Below the pieces are notes generated by a model that ran no database searches, was not told where the DNA came from, and was given only the letters and a program-made list of their open reading frames with translations. Below are positions 25,211 through 38,524 of a stretch of 64,000 bases of DNA, piece by piece. Source of the stretch: Cardinalis cardinalis. Its lineage: Eukaryota > Chordata > Aves > Passeriformes > Cardinalidae. The stretch lies in NCBI GenBank assembly GCA_014549065.1, contig JACDOX010000013.1:1477531-1541530 (forward strand). The letters run 5' to 3'. Both the position numbers and the translations under genes were made by a program. The first letter of the stretch is position 1, and every line of letters begins with the position of its first letter.

Positions 25211-28200
25211 TAAAAGAGATGCTGTTGAAACACCCTTTTTCTGTTACAGGCCCTGTTTTCCACTCAGTCCTGTTAAAAACAGGTAAATTACCTTTCAAGA
25301 CTTCTGTGCAAAAAAAGATGTAAACCATACTTAAAACACATCACTCTTCAAAATGCATTTTTAAAAAACACACATTTGACCATATGATAATGTTATTTGC
25401 CCACTGGCTGATTGACAACTGTGTTCTGATACAACCTTGTCTAACAAAGACCCCTGTTTAGCACTTCATGCTCTGACACAAATCCACTTTGTACCAATTT
25501 CTAAAACATAACAAAATTTCATCTGAAGTAGAGAGATTGCAGGATACTAACAAGTAGCTGCCTAAATACTACTTAATGGAATGGGATGGCTTTCAGATGT
25601 GTATGTATGTTTAAAAAAAAAAAGCCAAGTTGAGAGATGGCCAATAGATACTTCTGCAATGTTAGGCTATTGATGCACACTTTTACTGAATTTCAGTAAA
25701 TAATACCAATCAAATGACTGAACAGTATGTAAAAGAAAACTTAGTGCTGCTCTGGTGTCCCTCAAGAGGAAAAAAACTCAACACAATCCTACTGCAAATC
25801 ATGCACACTAAAGGAAAGTTTCCTGGAAACAATTGTTCCTATATAAAGTTATAGAAACCAAAGTAAAACACTCTTACTTCAAATAGAAGTCTGCTAGCNT
25901 GCTAAGACAACTACACGTTACTTTCCATGCATATGCACCTACTGGCTCTTAAGACCCTGGCTTAACACAAAGGCTATTTGTTGGATTTGCTTCATCTTCA
26001 GTTAAGCCATCAGTACCATTTGGGATATTATAATAAATTAATGTGGTCAGCAGCATGTGCTAAATAGTGTCCACCAACCCCATGCTTTCATTCAAAATCT
26101 AGAACAGATGAAGCTGCATTATACTAAAAAGAAGGGGGAGGAAGAGAGGGATGTCTCGTTCAAATACACCCTGAAATGTTGAATTTTAAACACTGGATTT
26201 AAAAAAACACCCACACTTTCTTTCAGTGAAATAGTCATTGCATCTCTAAGCTGAACACCACAAGAAGCACAGTGTAGAAAGTTGAGGAAGGTTGCTTCAG
26301 GCTCTGCTTCTGGGAAAGCATGAATGGTAACTTCAATGTGGTGGCAAGTCTGCACTCTCCTTCTCCAGAGTCTCACTCCCATGCTGCAGGCTTTCCTTAT
26401 CTAGCTCACTTCTGCATCTAGCCTTATTACACTTCCTAAAGACCTCTCCTGAAAGAAAGCCATTGCAAAGAAGATGCCTTTTAGTGCCTTTCTGATTTAG
26501 AGAGCCTGGGAAGGAAAGAACGGAGGAGATCTCGCTGTCCATACANGAGGCAAGCTCATCATCGGTTCAGCATAGTTTAACAATCTACTGTTTCCAAATG
26601 AATACAGAAATTGTGTATGCTCAAAGCCTTTTGAGTGAAGTACCACATTAAACTCAAATTATCGAGTCACTGGAGTTGTGGGAATTTCCCTGCCAAACAC
26701 AGTAACTTCTGANGTCACAACAACTTGACCAGAAGTGAGAGCTTCATGTCAAAAAGAAATAAAAATCTGTATTCCCTCTCTCCATCTTTAACTTTTCATA
26801 AATTATTGCTCTGATTCAAAAAATGTATAACATTAAGCTTCATAAGGACTTGGTAGGAAAACTTGGTTTGGTTTTTNGAAAATAATAAGCACCTACCTTG
26901 GCCCTTCACTCCCTTAATTAGATTCCTCTTCCATCCTTCCCCTGCCCAACTTTCCTTTCCTCTTCCAACTTCATGTCATTATTACTAACCTTCCACCACT
27001 CTGATACGCATACGTGTGTATTCAGTTACTCATCTACATTTCCTGACACCTAGATCTACTGTTCTGCTGCCTCATTTGCTGTCTCCTTTAGACCTCCTCT
27101 CTTCTGTAAGTTTCTCCGGAAAAGTCTGCATCTGGATCTGCATCAGGGCTCTGGATACTCTGCATCTGAACACAGCAGCTAGACTGCCTGCCTTTTTACT
27201 CATTTACAATAGCTTTTTCATGTTTCCAAGGTGTTTTTCTCCACTGCTCATAACAAACGGGTGCAAAATAGCGACAATTCTCTTTGCTAGTGGCCTACCA
27301 CCAGAATTTTGGAAGTACTGTGACACCTCTGGCATCAATAATTCAAAATATTATTAAAATTTCTTTGAGCTAAAAATTTTTTTATTCCCAATATTCACTG
27401 AAACCTATCCAGTCCCTTTGAAAAATCTTTAGAACTGAAACAGTGTTTAAAAANTGCTTTTTAGGAGTGACACTCCAACTATTCCATAATTCCTTTGGTT
27501 TTTTGTAATGTAAGTTATGGAGCCGAGAAAGACTTCTTCAGGGACAATATGGATTAATAATAGATGTGGAGGAAAAGCAGAACTGGTGACTGCACTCACA
27601 TCCTCCTAAGTCTCACTGGATGTGAAAGTGTTTCTAACCAGCATATTCTGGAATGCTGACATGGCTACATATACTACAGACTCACTTAAAAAAGTAGTTT
27701 TTAAAGCTTTTATACTACTGCTACCAAAATATCTGTTACATCTTAAGCATTTCCTNCACAAATTCAGCTCCAAAAGCTCACAAGATATGATCCATAGCAC
27801 AAGTGAAGTTTTCAGCTGGAACAATTAATAAAAGAGTTTTTAACTGTGGCGGGTGAATTTTTGAGGGGTGGCAGAGTGGGAGGCTTCACAGCTTGTGTTA
27901 GGACTGACTAGTACTTTGGAGACCAACAGGAGCAGCACCAACCTTCACAGGCAGAAGTGCTAGCCAGGGTAAAGTAATACTGGACTTCATTTAGCTTTCT
28001 AGTATATATACTGAAATCTGCAGTATGAAGCAGCATGCTACATTTCAAATAAGCATGAGCCCAAATATGCTCCTGTGCAGGATGGGGGGCAAGCCCATCA
28101 AGTTTCTTTATTCTATCATGCTTCAAGCCCTTCCATGCTTTCTGTTCTGTCAACAGATACAATATTCTAGAGCAAAGTACCAGATCTGGACAAACTTTGC

Positions 28201-31200
28201 ATTACAACAAAGTATGGTGCTCCAGAAATATTCACATCTCATCTTTTAAGAAGAATCAAGAAGAATGCAGCTTTTGAGAAGGATAAAAATGNAAAATATT
28301 TTCTCTTTCCTATAGTTTAAACTCAGCTTGACAGACAGAACTTTTGCTTCTCTTCTGAGGACACAATCCACTCCTTTTTTCTGGCCACCTTCCTTCACTT
28401 AATTCCATCAGTCTCTGNACTGACAACAGATCAAAACACTCAAGGAGGAAGACAAAGCAGATGTAGTAAAAATACAGGGTGTGTATTTTCAGGTTTAAAA
28501 AACCAAATAAGGCTAGCAATTAGAGTATAAAATCCATGGCACTATATAAGGAATAGCAAAATTAAAGTGAATTGAAAAATCTGAAAGTGTACAAGTTTAC
28601 CTTACTTCTTTCTACTAAAACTTTCTGGATGCTACAGTAAACTAAGCAGGTGAGTTAATTCAGGTGATTTATTACTCACAGTACAAAATAAATATAGTTT
28701 GTCTCTTTCTCCATAAGACCACTTAAAAAACTGCCTAGAAGTTATATTATTACACTATACATANATGTGCCTGAATACAAATACACACCTTCAAGTAAAT
28801 TCAAACCCAGCAACTCTTCAGCAGTAACCAGTGGCTTACGAGGTTAATATGGTACAAGTTAAAGCAAGGCCAAGTAGTCAGCAATGTCACAAATAGTTTT
28901 CAAAAGCTTTGTATCTTTTCCATCTTCCTGGAAGCTGTGTCAATAGCCTCTACAGAAATTCAGTGAATCAGAAGAGGCAACTGTTCAGAAAAATGCTCCT
29001 TTGCCCAAAAATTATACAAAGAAGCTGCAGAAGTTAGGTCCAAATTAAATTGTGTATACCATTTTGAAGGAATGTCTATGCAATCCTCAGTCACTGAATT
29101 TAATAATATACTCTTCTGGCTTAGTATAATTAGATTTATTTATCAAGCATATCCACATATATATATGCATATATTCCTGATTTAAATGCAATTACAGTCC
29201 TTTAAACAAGTAACTGGGCTAATTATATCAGGTTTCTGTAATGCAGTCTTCCAGAAGTAGTCATAAGGGGTTAACATGACTTGTGGTAATAACACAATTG
29301 TTTTTAAGCTATCAATAAACCATTTTTCCTTTAAATAGTGAACTCTTCTTNGTGTTAATTTAGCCATTTCAATTGACTGTTGCCAGACTTTCTNATTGTG
29401 CATCTTCTAAAAAATTGGGATGACAGAATAAATGAAGTATATATGATACTTCCTGAGAAGCAACAGCTTGATAAGAACACTACTTATAATTTATAGTTCT
29501 GTCATGTAGCCCCATAGGGTACCTTACTGAAAAACTGAANAAGCTGTCAGAAAGCTTGTACATGTGTGCATGCAGATGTGTTTACACACAAATATAAAAC
29601 ATGCCTGTCAGAGAACTGTAAAGCAAAATAAATTTCAAAACCAGAAAATCACTTTTAAAAACAAGTATTCCCTTATGGGCATATTCCAATACACCAGACG
29701 TACTTTAATCATTGCATGATAAAACCTGTGTTTCACTCAGACTGAGTAACAGAAAAGTTAGAGCTGCAGACATCTGCAGAATGGGACAAGCTACTCAGAG
29801 CATATGTCCAAGTTCTTACATTCAAAAGGAGAACATTACAATGCCAGCTGTACACTGTTGACTTTATTTAACCTTAGCTTTTAGGTGACTTGCGAAATTG
29901 CANGTGACAATAAGAACTATCCTGTATTTCTGTGCTTTGAAAGAATGCAAGATATACAATGTGACAACACTATTTAATGATCTATATTCTTATCAGATAT
30001 GCCTTTAAGGATAACAAAATTTCTACTGCATATAAAAATATTGTGTGATGGCAGTTTCAGGTAACTAACACAATTGTGTTGGATACTAAAATCAGANATT
30101 AGAATTTAAAGCTAAATCTAAGATACTAATAATTTTCTCCTCAATCACTTAGTAATTTGACATAATTCTATTCAGTTATTAAACAGGAAAAAACCNCAAC
30201 AACTGTTTTTATTATGGGATAATTTTAGAAGAAAAAAAGGAAACNTTTGCCATAATTAATTCTATAGGGGAATGAACAGGACAGGCACTGCCTCTGAAAC
30301 AACAGTTTGTTTTTTTTCTTCGGAGATTGAATTTCTTAAAATTCAGCAGCCTGCACTCTGTTTCAGTCACATGAACAGATCTAGGATTCTTAAGATACAG
30401 TCTTTTTAAAGTGCACTAAGGAGAACTATATAAGGACATTTCACGTAACAGAAAAGGGAACACAGGAAGAATTAAGTTGGGATTTTGGAAAGAAAGGTTA
30501 GAGGACTAAAAGTGCAACAGAAAAGTAACAGTAGATTCTTGAAGACAGACATGAAAATAAACAATAGCTAGGGGTACCAGCCCATGGAGTGGTCTGACTG
30601 AATCTGTTGTTGATATTACTATACAGATTCACTAAGTTTGACTAAAGTAATTGAAGCTAAAAGGAGCCACTCCACTGATGTCAGATATGTTCAGGGCACT
30701 TCATGCAGTCCTTCTGATCCCTCATCCTTTCATCTAGGCTAAGAATCTTCCCCATTTCACTGAACACTACCATCTCCCATTTCTCTATGAATCTGTGTCT
30801 GTCCCCTCTCTCTAGAGGTGTTTTTTCTTAACCAGTCACATCTGTGCCTGCCTCAAACCAATAAAATTTCTAGCATCTCTACACTGCTCTTGTTAAGGGC
30901 AGTAGCAAAGTCCATTGAGTATATTAGTGCTAATTAGAAGGCAGTGGATGGAGAAGCTCAGGAACTCTGGAACCATAAGTGTAAATTCAAGCAGTGAGAG
31001 CACAGAGACACAGCTAAAACATAGGAGAAATTATTTACTTTTGTTTAAGTATGCAGGAGTTTACTTTTGCTTTTAAGTTATGCAGGAGTATGAAGCTTTT
31101 TCGTGCACATTATCTACATCCCAAATATAGCACAAGGCACACTGAACACTGAAACACAGGTCACTGTTTTATTATCCAGTGTTTAGACCTCACAGCTAGT

Positions 31201-31622
31201 CAGGATATCAGCTAACAGAACATTTCAAAAGCAAAGTCTACCCTCCCAGAGCCTGCCATTACTGGATTTAAATATTTACTATGACTTGAACTAGTAGTAC
31301 TTTAATGGGTTTTTTTCTGATGTATGTGTGACAATGTTGACAGNAGTTTCTATCAGTTCAGAATACTAAGTACAGAGACTAAAACACTATCAGATCATGT
31401 TGACTGAATGTCGAAAGCAAGAACTCTCCCATTCTTTCCCTTTCCTTCAAATACTTAATATTTTCCTTTGGATAAGAAGCATGTCTTTTATCTTAATAAG
31501 TTCTGTTTGCTTCTGGAGCATGAGTCACACTCTTCAATTATTTTCAGTTGATTGTATAATTTTTACTGAGGTTTGGGTGGTTTTTATCCAGTTTGATTTT
31601 TTTAGTAAGAATATCANCTTAC

Positions 31623-31898
31623 CTTCTGGTGAGGTACCTGGCTTTTGAGAAAACACAGAGCTTATTTTACTCTTCTTGCTGCTGTTGCTGTTGACAGACA
31701 AGGTGGACTGAATTTTTCTGTGCATTTTTTCTGAAACAGGAGACGAAAGCTTTCTGTTGTCTGCAGGCATATGCTTGACCCCATTGTGAATTCCACTTCC
31801 ATTACTCAGACCCACACGGCCATTTTGGATTTTGCCACTTTCTTCCTCACTCCTTTCCAGTGCTGAAGCATTTGGCTGAGGCAAACGTTGAGGTTGTG
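31623..31898 (-). CDS. MDFIC: MDFIC internal coding exon (Ser/Lys-rich linker)
   Basis: A 276-bp exon with acceptor cttgtactttaag ending at 31899 and donor gtaag starting at 31622. Phase 1 at both ends. It encodes QPQRLPQ at the start, then a GLSNGSGIHNG segment, then DNRKLSSPVS, KMHRKIQS and LSVNS blocks and a basic KKSK, ending in GTSPE. These blocks are the conserved linker of MDFIC preceding the I-mfa domain (family knowledge). The stretch is rich in Ser, Asn and Lys and likely disordered; the basic KKSK could contribute to nuclear targeting (inference). The last base G combines with AT from the terminal exon to give Asp, so the protein continues SPE-DCC, as expected. The donor is followed by an N at 31617 inside the intron, outside the core GT. 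Confidence 0.95.
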
Positions 31899-34005
31899 CT
31901 TAAAGTACAAGAAAGAAAGGGTTAATTTAAATTGAAAATTGATTACAGAACACTTTAGGCAAGACTGGGAATGCAACTTTCCTTGCTCTTACTGATCTAA
32001 TGACAGACTGACAAGTTAACATTCCCCATCAAGACAATAAAGCAAAAAATATCTCTAGATTAAAAATAATTATTAGGTATTCAAAAAGGATGTCGCGTCT
32101 GCATGAGACCTAGATTGTCCATTTGACAATGCAAGGAAAGGCTTGTAAAGCTCTACGAACTACACAGAGAGAATAATGCAAGCAACTTGAAGAAAGGGAA
32201 AAAGTCAAGATTGGGAAGGAATGTAGCCAAACTGAGGTAAATTGGTATTCATGTAATCAAATTAATAACATGGGAAATACATCCAAATGAGAGAAAAAGT
32301 GTAGGAGTAAACATAGAGACCACAGTAATGGGCTAAGATGCAGGCTGGCCAACCTGCCAGCCTTCAGAAAATAACCTGAGTGATGTGGTAGGGGTCCCCT
32401 GACACTCAGCCACCCAGTATATTATAGAAGAATAGGAATATCCAGGTAACTAACAAGTTTGAGCTTAAATTCATAGAGCTTATGGATTACAGAGAAGTAC
32501 AAAATCAACCAAGATCTGGTTCTGTGGAAGAGGTAACCAGAAAGAGCATGCATTCAAACACCACAGAGCTGTGGCATGCCCAAGTCCCCCCCGCCTCTGC
32601 ATTTTTCAACTCAGAATCACAAATTAAGAAATGGATGTAATGGGCCAGTTAGGAATTTAATGGAAACATTAAAATGGTCAAAGGAATAAAAGAAACCCCT
32701 GTCAAGGCAAGAATCTGCAGTGACCTGGCTAAGTCTCCAAGAGTACATGCTATAAACTCATCTTAATGATTAAGTATGAAACTTGGCCATTTTGTGTTGA
32801 GCTAATGTATCATAAAGGAGAATATTTGTAACATGGAAAAGGGATTTCCTATGCATTCTGTAGTCTGTAACTAAAGAAAATATGCATACCTTTTTAATGT
32901 AAAGCTTTGTAATAAAGAAAAGTGGTTTCAATGTAACAATTTTTATTTAGAAAAAACCATGCAGATTTCATGGGGGAAAACTAATTAAACTGTAAACACA
33001 GTAACACAACAAGATTTCACAATCAAAAAGCATCAGCCCAATCATCTCTCCTAATCAAAACACTGCTGCATCATGCTTGGAAATAAAGAGGTTTCCAGAC
33101 AGTCCAACCTTCACCTATTTAAATATGTTATGTCAAAGAAGTCCAGATTCTATTAGATACCCAATGGACGAGGAATTTGTGCCAGCAGTAAAGAAAAACA
33201 GTGCTGCAGTTCATTCTCTTTTCAGATGATTCATATCCATTTTCTGATAATTTCACAGTATCAAGGTAAAAATATATATAGATAATTATAGGTAGCTTGT
33301 TCCAAAAGAAACTACTCCACTGATTACTTCAGGTACAAGTTAACAAATTTTCCTACAAATACTACTGGGACAAATAGATCAAGATGGTCTCTAAAAGGAC
33401 TCAGTTCTAAATTTGCCTAACAAACCTCCAATATTTTCCTTTTATCCAGAACACTAACACTGTTCTCATATTGCTTTCTGCACAATCATAAACTTTTCCA
33501 GATTAAACTTCAGACAAATCTTAAACCTTATGTTCTGCTCACGCTCACAAGTAACAAAGGATTCATGCTTTTCTTGCCGCTTGAGATTTTAGTCACTGCC
33601 ACNAACGTTTTCAGAAGATAGCCTTGACTGCCCACATTTATCTAGGTCAGAGTAACNCTGCTTGAACCTACTTGACCGAAGTGATAATTTTCTGTTGCAG
33701 AACGAAAGAGAGGGCTGGGGGAAACATCCATGTTTTAGACTACCCAAAGATTTTACAGGGACTACAAAGATCAAAGATCATTCCCTTCCATTACCAGTAG
33801 TAACTGCTCAGAAACCTCCAAGNCAACAAAACAGGAGCACACTATCTGAGACCTGAAGAAGTAACTGTTACCCAAAGGCTTTTTTATTGACAACTCTGAA
33901 ACTGCTTCGCCTTCAATTTTGCATTAATGTTTGTAAAATCTATGAAAAGAAGCATAAGCAAGGCACTTCCTTCACTTTGGAATTCAGTTTGTGCTATTGA
34001 TGCCT

Positions 34006-34450
34006 TGAGAGGCTACCTAGAACAGAGGCTATGCAGTGATAAAGGAATAAAGTAGGTGTTTATTAGAAGGCCTTCAAAGGACACACCTTNGGCAGTACCA
34101 GAGNCTGGCTAAGGCTACACCCAAGATGGACCCTGGGTCACACCTTTTCACACTTTCAGAGGTTTTGGTCCATTTACATATTGGGGTTAATTGTCCAATT
34201 ACAGCTTCAGGTTATGCAGTCCCATCNTCCCAGATTGCTCCTCAATTCCCTGTTGTTTATACTATTTGGGCCTGAAGCTGCCATGATGTCCTTGGTTCTC
34301 AGGCTGGAAAAGGATTGTTTTGTCTGACTAAACTGTGAGGAGAACTTGCTAACACTTTATATGAAGTTCAGAGTTATACAGTAATGCAGTACAGAATCTG
34401 GAAAATAGGAAAGCTAAAACTTAAGGCATCAATATATATTTGGTTAACAT
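34006..34450 (-). mobile_element. Solitary LTR-like repeat (avian endogenous retrovirus type)
   Basis: I recognise this stretch as resembling a repeated avian LTR: gaggctacctagaacagagg, gtgtttattagaaggccttc, aaggacacacctt, ggtccatttacatattgggg, ttaattgtccaattacagct, tcaggttatgcagtccc, tgaggagaacttgctaacac and atatatttggttaaca. A poly(A)-signal AATAAA occurs on the minus strand (tttatt near 34060), and the minus strand begins tgttaacc, so I infer minus orientation. No coding region or second LTR is present. Ends are approximate and no target-site duplication was identified. The family name cannot be assigned without a repeat library. Confidence 0.65.
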
Positions 34451-34862
34451 ATCCAAACTCTCATAAACGTCCCAAACCAAATTTTTANGAAATTTTCTCC
34501 TATTTGAATAAATATTATTAAAAGTATACTACAAGGAACCCTTTGTGTAGATTCTCTTTCCATGTATGTGCAAAATAGTCATAAATCTTTGCCAATATCA
34601 GAAATGAAAATTTACTCTCTAAAATTCAGTGTTTATGTCTACAGCACCCCATAGTTTTATCTTCATTATCCCACTTAAATGCAAATTTTGTAATTAAGGA
34701 ACAGTGGTTTACACATTTCATGTAATGTTTCCTCACCCTGCATTGCCTATGATTCCCTGCTATGGAGGGCAGTTGTACCAACAAACTAGAATTGCTGGGG
34801 AGCAGTCAACCTCCCTCAATAAACACAAGCAATAGACTTTTCTAAAAATTCTCTATGTCTGA

Positions 34863-34885
34863 ATGTCAGTTTATAAAACTGACAT
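34863..34885. repeat. Perfect inverted repeat, 10-base arms
   Basis: atgtcagttt, three-base loop ata, aaactgacat. Confidence 0.85.
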
Positions 34886-37800
34886 CTATGATCTTTTGCT
34901 AAGCCAGTTAAATTGGTGGTGGCAGCTTACAAATTGTTTGTATATTTTGGGGGCTTTGCTACAATACAGTAACTTGACAAAATATCCAAAATTCATTCTT
35001 TAAAATTAGGTGTGTTTCTGTCAAACTGTGGATAAATGGAAAGTCTTGGAAATCTGAACAGTTACGGGTTTTTGATTTTATTATTATTTTTACTAATGGT
35101 TTAGGGACTTTTCTATGGGGTTTTTTTTATTATTTTAATTTTTTATTAAGTAATCCTGCTCCCAAAGTACTCTTACTTGCATCTTTTAGCATTAACATAC
35201 AACTTTTTAGCTGACTGGCTTTACAGTATTCACGTGTGATACGCAGGTCAAATCAAAATGGAATAAAACCCCAAATGGGTTAGTTATCTCAATTTAAATT
35301 TATTTTAACTTTATTGATAATTTTGCACTAGGGAGACTTGAATCTTATGGTTAAAACACACTTGAAACCAATTAGGAACCATATGACCGCATTCTAGCAT
35401 AAAGAACAAAAGCAATTGACAGTTCCGAGATTAAACCACAACTACTCAGTTTAAAACAGAAATATTTTTACCTTATTTTTTAAAGGTTGTGTATATCTTA
35501 AAAAAAAAAAAAAAAGGAGTAATATGGAGAACGACACAATGCTTCTTAAAACACAGTGATACCCAGGGACTCTCACTCTCTCTTTAATGATCCACTGCTC
35601 TCATTCAGCTGTCTTTCTTTTTTCAAATCTTTACATATGTGACAGCTCTCAAAAGTAGACCATAGACCATCTGGCATTTTCCGAGGTGTAACTTGTGCAA
35701 ATTCAGCTCTACTGGGAACACAATGCTATCTTCTGCCTGCGTTATAAAAGATACAATAGAATGTAGAACTTATGAGTTGTTTTGAATTATTCATTTTTTG
35801 CCTGTATATTCAAGAAATTTTACAAACTCTGCATTTTGTACTACATAATCACATGCGTTAAAGGTACAAAGAAACTTTTTGACACCTCTTTTCTACAGAA
35901 AGATGGCATTTTGTTTGATATGTGAACATTCAGCGCCTGTTATATCATTCTAAACAGGCCGTGTGCTGCTACAAAAGATCCCATTTTACACTCTATGTAT
36001 GAGCAAAAATGTTATTCTTGATATTCACTAACTAATGCAATACACATCAAAATTTCAAATGTGTGTTGGATGAACATTCAGCATCATCAAATCAGGATGG
36101 TACTGGTCACTTACTATATGTTAAAGATTTAAGAAAAAAATCACTCCTCAGACAACATAGAAAAATTGTCATTTCAAACATCTACAATGAGTAGTTTCAA
36201 AACNTCCTAAGAAATACCATGCTTTTCAGGTTAATATGTTTTTAATCTTTAGCAAAACCAGTAGATTTAAGTCAATATTTTATACAGTGCTAACACTAGT
36301 GGATTTTCAATAAGAATGATAAATATTAGATTAATGATTCAATAGACTGAATCTTTTTTGATAGAAAACTAGCAGATAATACAGGTAGTAATAACTGCAC
36401 ATGAATCTGCTGCCTTGGAAAAGCAATAAAAAGGCCATATATTGCTATAGCATATAATCTATTAGCGTGTTTCACACTTCCTTGTCGTTGGTTTCCTTGC
36501 AAAGTGGGCCTTAATACAGTGACTTCTGCTGTTATTTAACTGACTTTGCACAATAATTTAATTGTAAGATTACTATCTGGTGAATTCAAGTAGTAAATTA
36601 TGGTTTTTGATGGTTTTGAAGTAACTACGCACATTCTCCTTCAGACTGTAAAACTCTTAGCACGCTTTAAATGAATATTCACATAGATATGCACCCTGAC
36701 TACACACTGATTTACACCTTGTAAAGTCCCAGCTGTTCTTAAAAGAAACATTCTGATGCATGCATTTAACAGGAAAATGTATGTCAACAGAGGGAAACTC
36801 TCAACCAAAAGAGGACCAAAAGAAGACAGTCTAAGCTATCATTAGGGATTTTATACAAAACACAGAAACAAATATACACTGAATGCAGACTCCTCTGAGT
36901 CAAAGTGAATCAAAACAAAACATCAGGCGGGAGAGAAGAATTGAGACAGCTAATTAGTAGCCTAATCACATCAAAAGCAATTCCAAAGCAGCTGATACAG
37001 ACACCCGCAGAGTTTTGCTAGTTTGGCCAATGAAAGTGATGGGAAAAAAACTTTCCAGTTTACAGCNTGAGTTATCTGACTACACACCCAGAGAGGGAAG
37101 AACAATTTTTTTCCTTATGTATGACACAATAGTTTATGATGACAAATCAGGCCACAGTAACAGTATTTTTGCAGGTGGATGTGGGAAGAATAAAATGCAC
37201 AACTCCTGGTTGTAAAAACTGTAATGGTATTTTCAAACATTGAGAAAATACAACATTTTGTTTCACTTGACTGTATTCTTAACACTTCTCTCTTCCCAAA
37301 ACAGTTGCAACTACAANAAGAAGATGAGTTTTTTGGAAATACGGAGGTCCTGATCGGTTCCACTCAAGATCTACACATTAATTTGAGCTGGAGGAACTGT
37401 GTGATCTCAGTGGACACTGCTCCTACTCCCTCTGCATGGATCACAAGGAACAGACCATATGTAAGGGAGTTACGTAAGAATCAGGCCTCTGGTTTTTATC
37501 AGTGCTTCTTTGTAACACTGATTTAAGCATAAGGGGGAAAATAAAGCAGATGACAGTCAAGAATTGCACAGTAAAACCAGGGGCTGCCTGAATTCTAGAG
37601 TAAAATTAAGGTGATTCTAAATTACTTCTGGAGAAAACATAAATTCTTTAGATATAAAAGGCAACATTTCCCACTGAATAGCAAAAATATCTTAACTTTT
37701 CAAGAATATTATATATTTTATGTGTTATAGGCTCAATAAGCATAAAATTTTACNGAAACTGGGAGAACTCAAGTATCTCAGTCCTTCTCCATCCCCACTT

Positions 37801-38492
37801 TCCAACTAAATCCTGACTAGTCTCTAATAGGATCTTCAAACTACATCAATAGTTTTCTCTGTCTAGCTATCCAGAACATTAACATTCAGATTACAAGATG
37901 TACCTCTGAGTCAACCTGTGAAGTGGCTTTTGTCAGCAATTATTTTTGAATATTTTCTGGGACATAAATAGCATATACTGCAGCTACCATATCACAGAAG
38001 GCATACATTAACTAAATAACAAGGTACCATCAAGGCACCATCTATCTTTTAAAATCATTTTTTTACACTGAATTTTTTATACCATGCTGACTTTACAAGG
38101 AAAACAAAGTATCAACTAACAGCATCAACCACCTTTTTAGAATTCCTTCTTGTAAGACGTGAGGACATCTTCAAAATGAATACAATATATTATTATGAAA
38201 CAGGATGTCCTTTGTAATGAAAATACTGTAGTAAAATTGCTGGTACGAGTTTTACAGGACCCACACTGAGAGCACTTTGTTAGAATACATCTGAGAGCAC
38301 ATTCAGGGAACACCTGGTATAACAGAAACAAGGCTGGCAGGGGACAAAGGGAAAAGACATTTTATCCTGTCAGCTTTCACTTGGTGAAGGGTGGACAAGA
38401 ATGGCAAACGTGTGCATGTGTGTCTATGGGTTGAGAAGCAACACAAGTGCATAAGACAGTGCCCAAAGTACTCTTACATCTGTGCAAAGACA

Positions 38493-38524
38493 CCTGCAGT
38501 GCCTTCCTCNGGAAGCACTGCAGG
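38493..38524. repeat. Inverted repeat, about 14-base arms
   Basis: cctgcagtgccttcc, loop tcn, ggaagcactgcagg; one bulged C in the left arm. The sequence is GC-richer than its surroundings. The N lies in the loop. Confidence 0.85.

Larger units (their letters stand above)
19068..31622 (-). other. MDFIC: MDFIC last intron (about 12.6 kb)
   Basis: Bounded by the donor at 31622 and the acceptor at 19068. AT-rich; contains the second I-mfa unit and its CpG-rich block at 24.36-24.70 kb, a 22-base tandem repeat at 20457-20521, a 24-base tandem duplication at 25167-25210, a 13-base duplication near 22707-22732, and an oligo-A tract at 19121-19147. Apart from these I see no recognised element. Confidence 0.9.
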
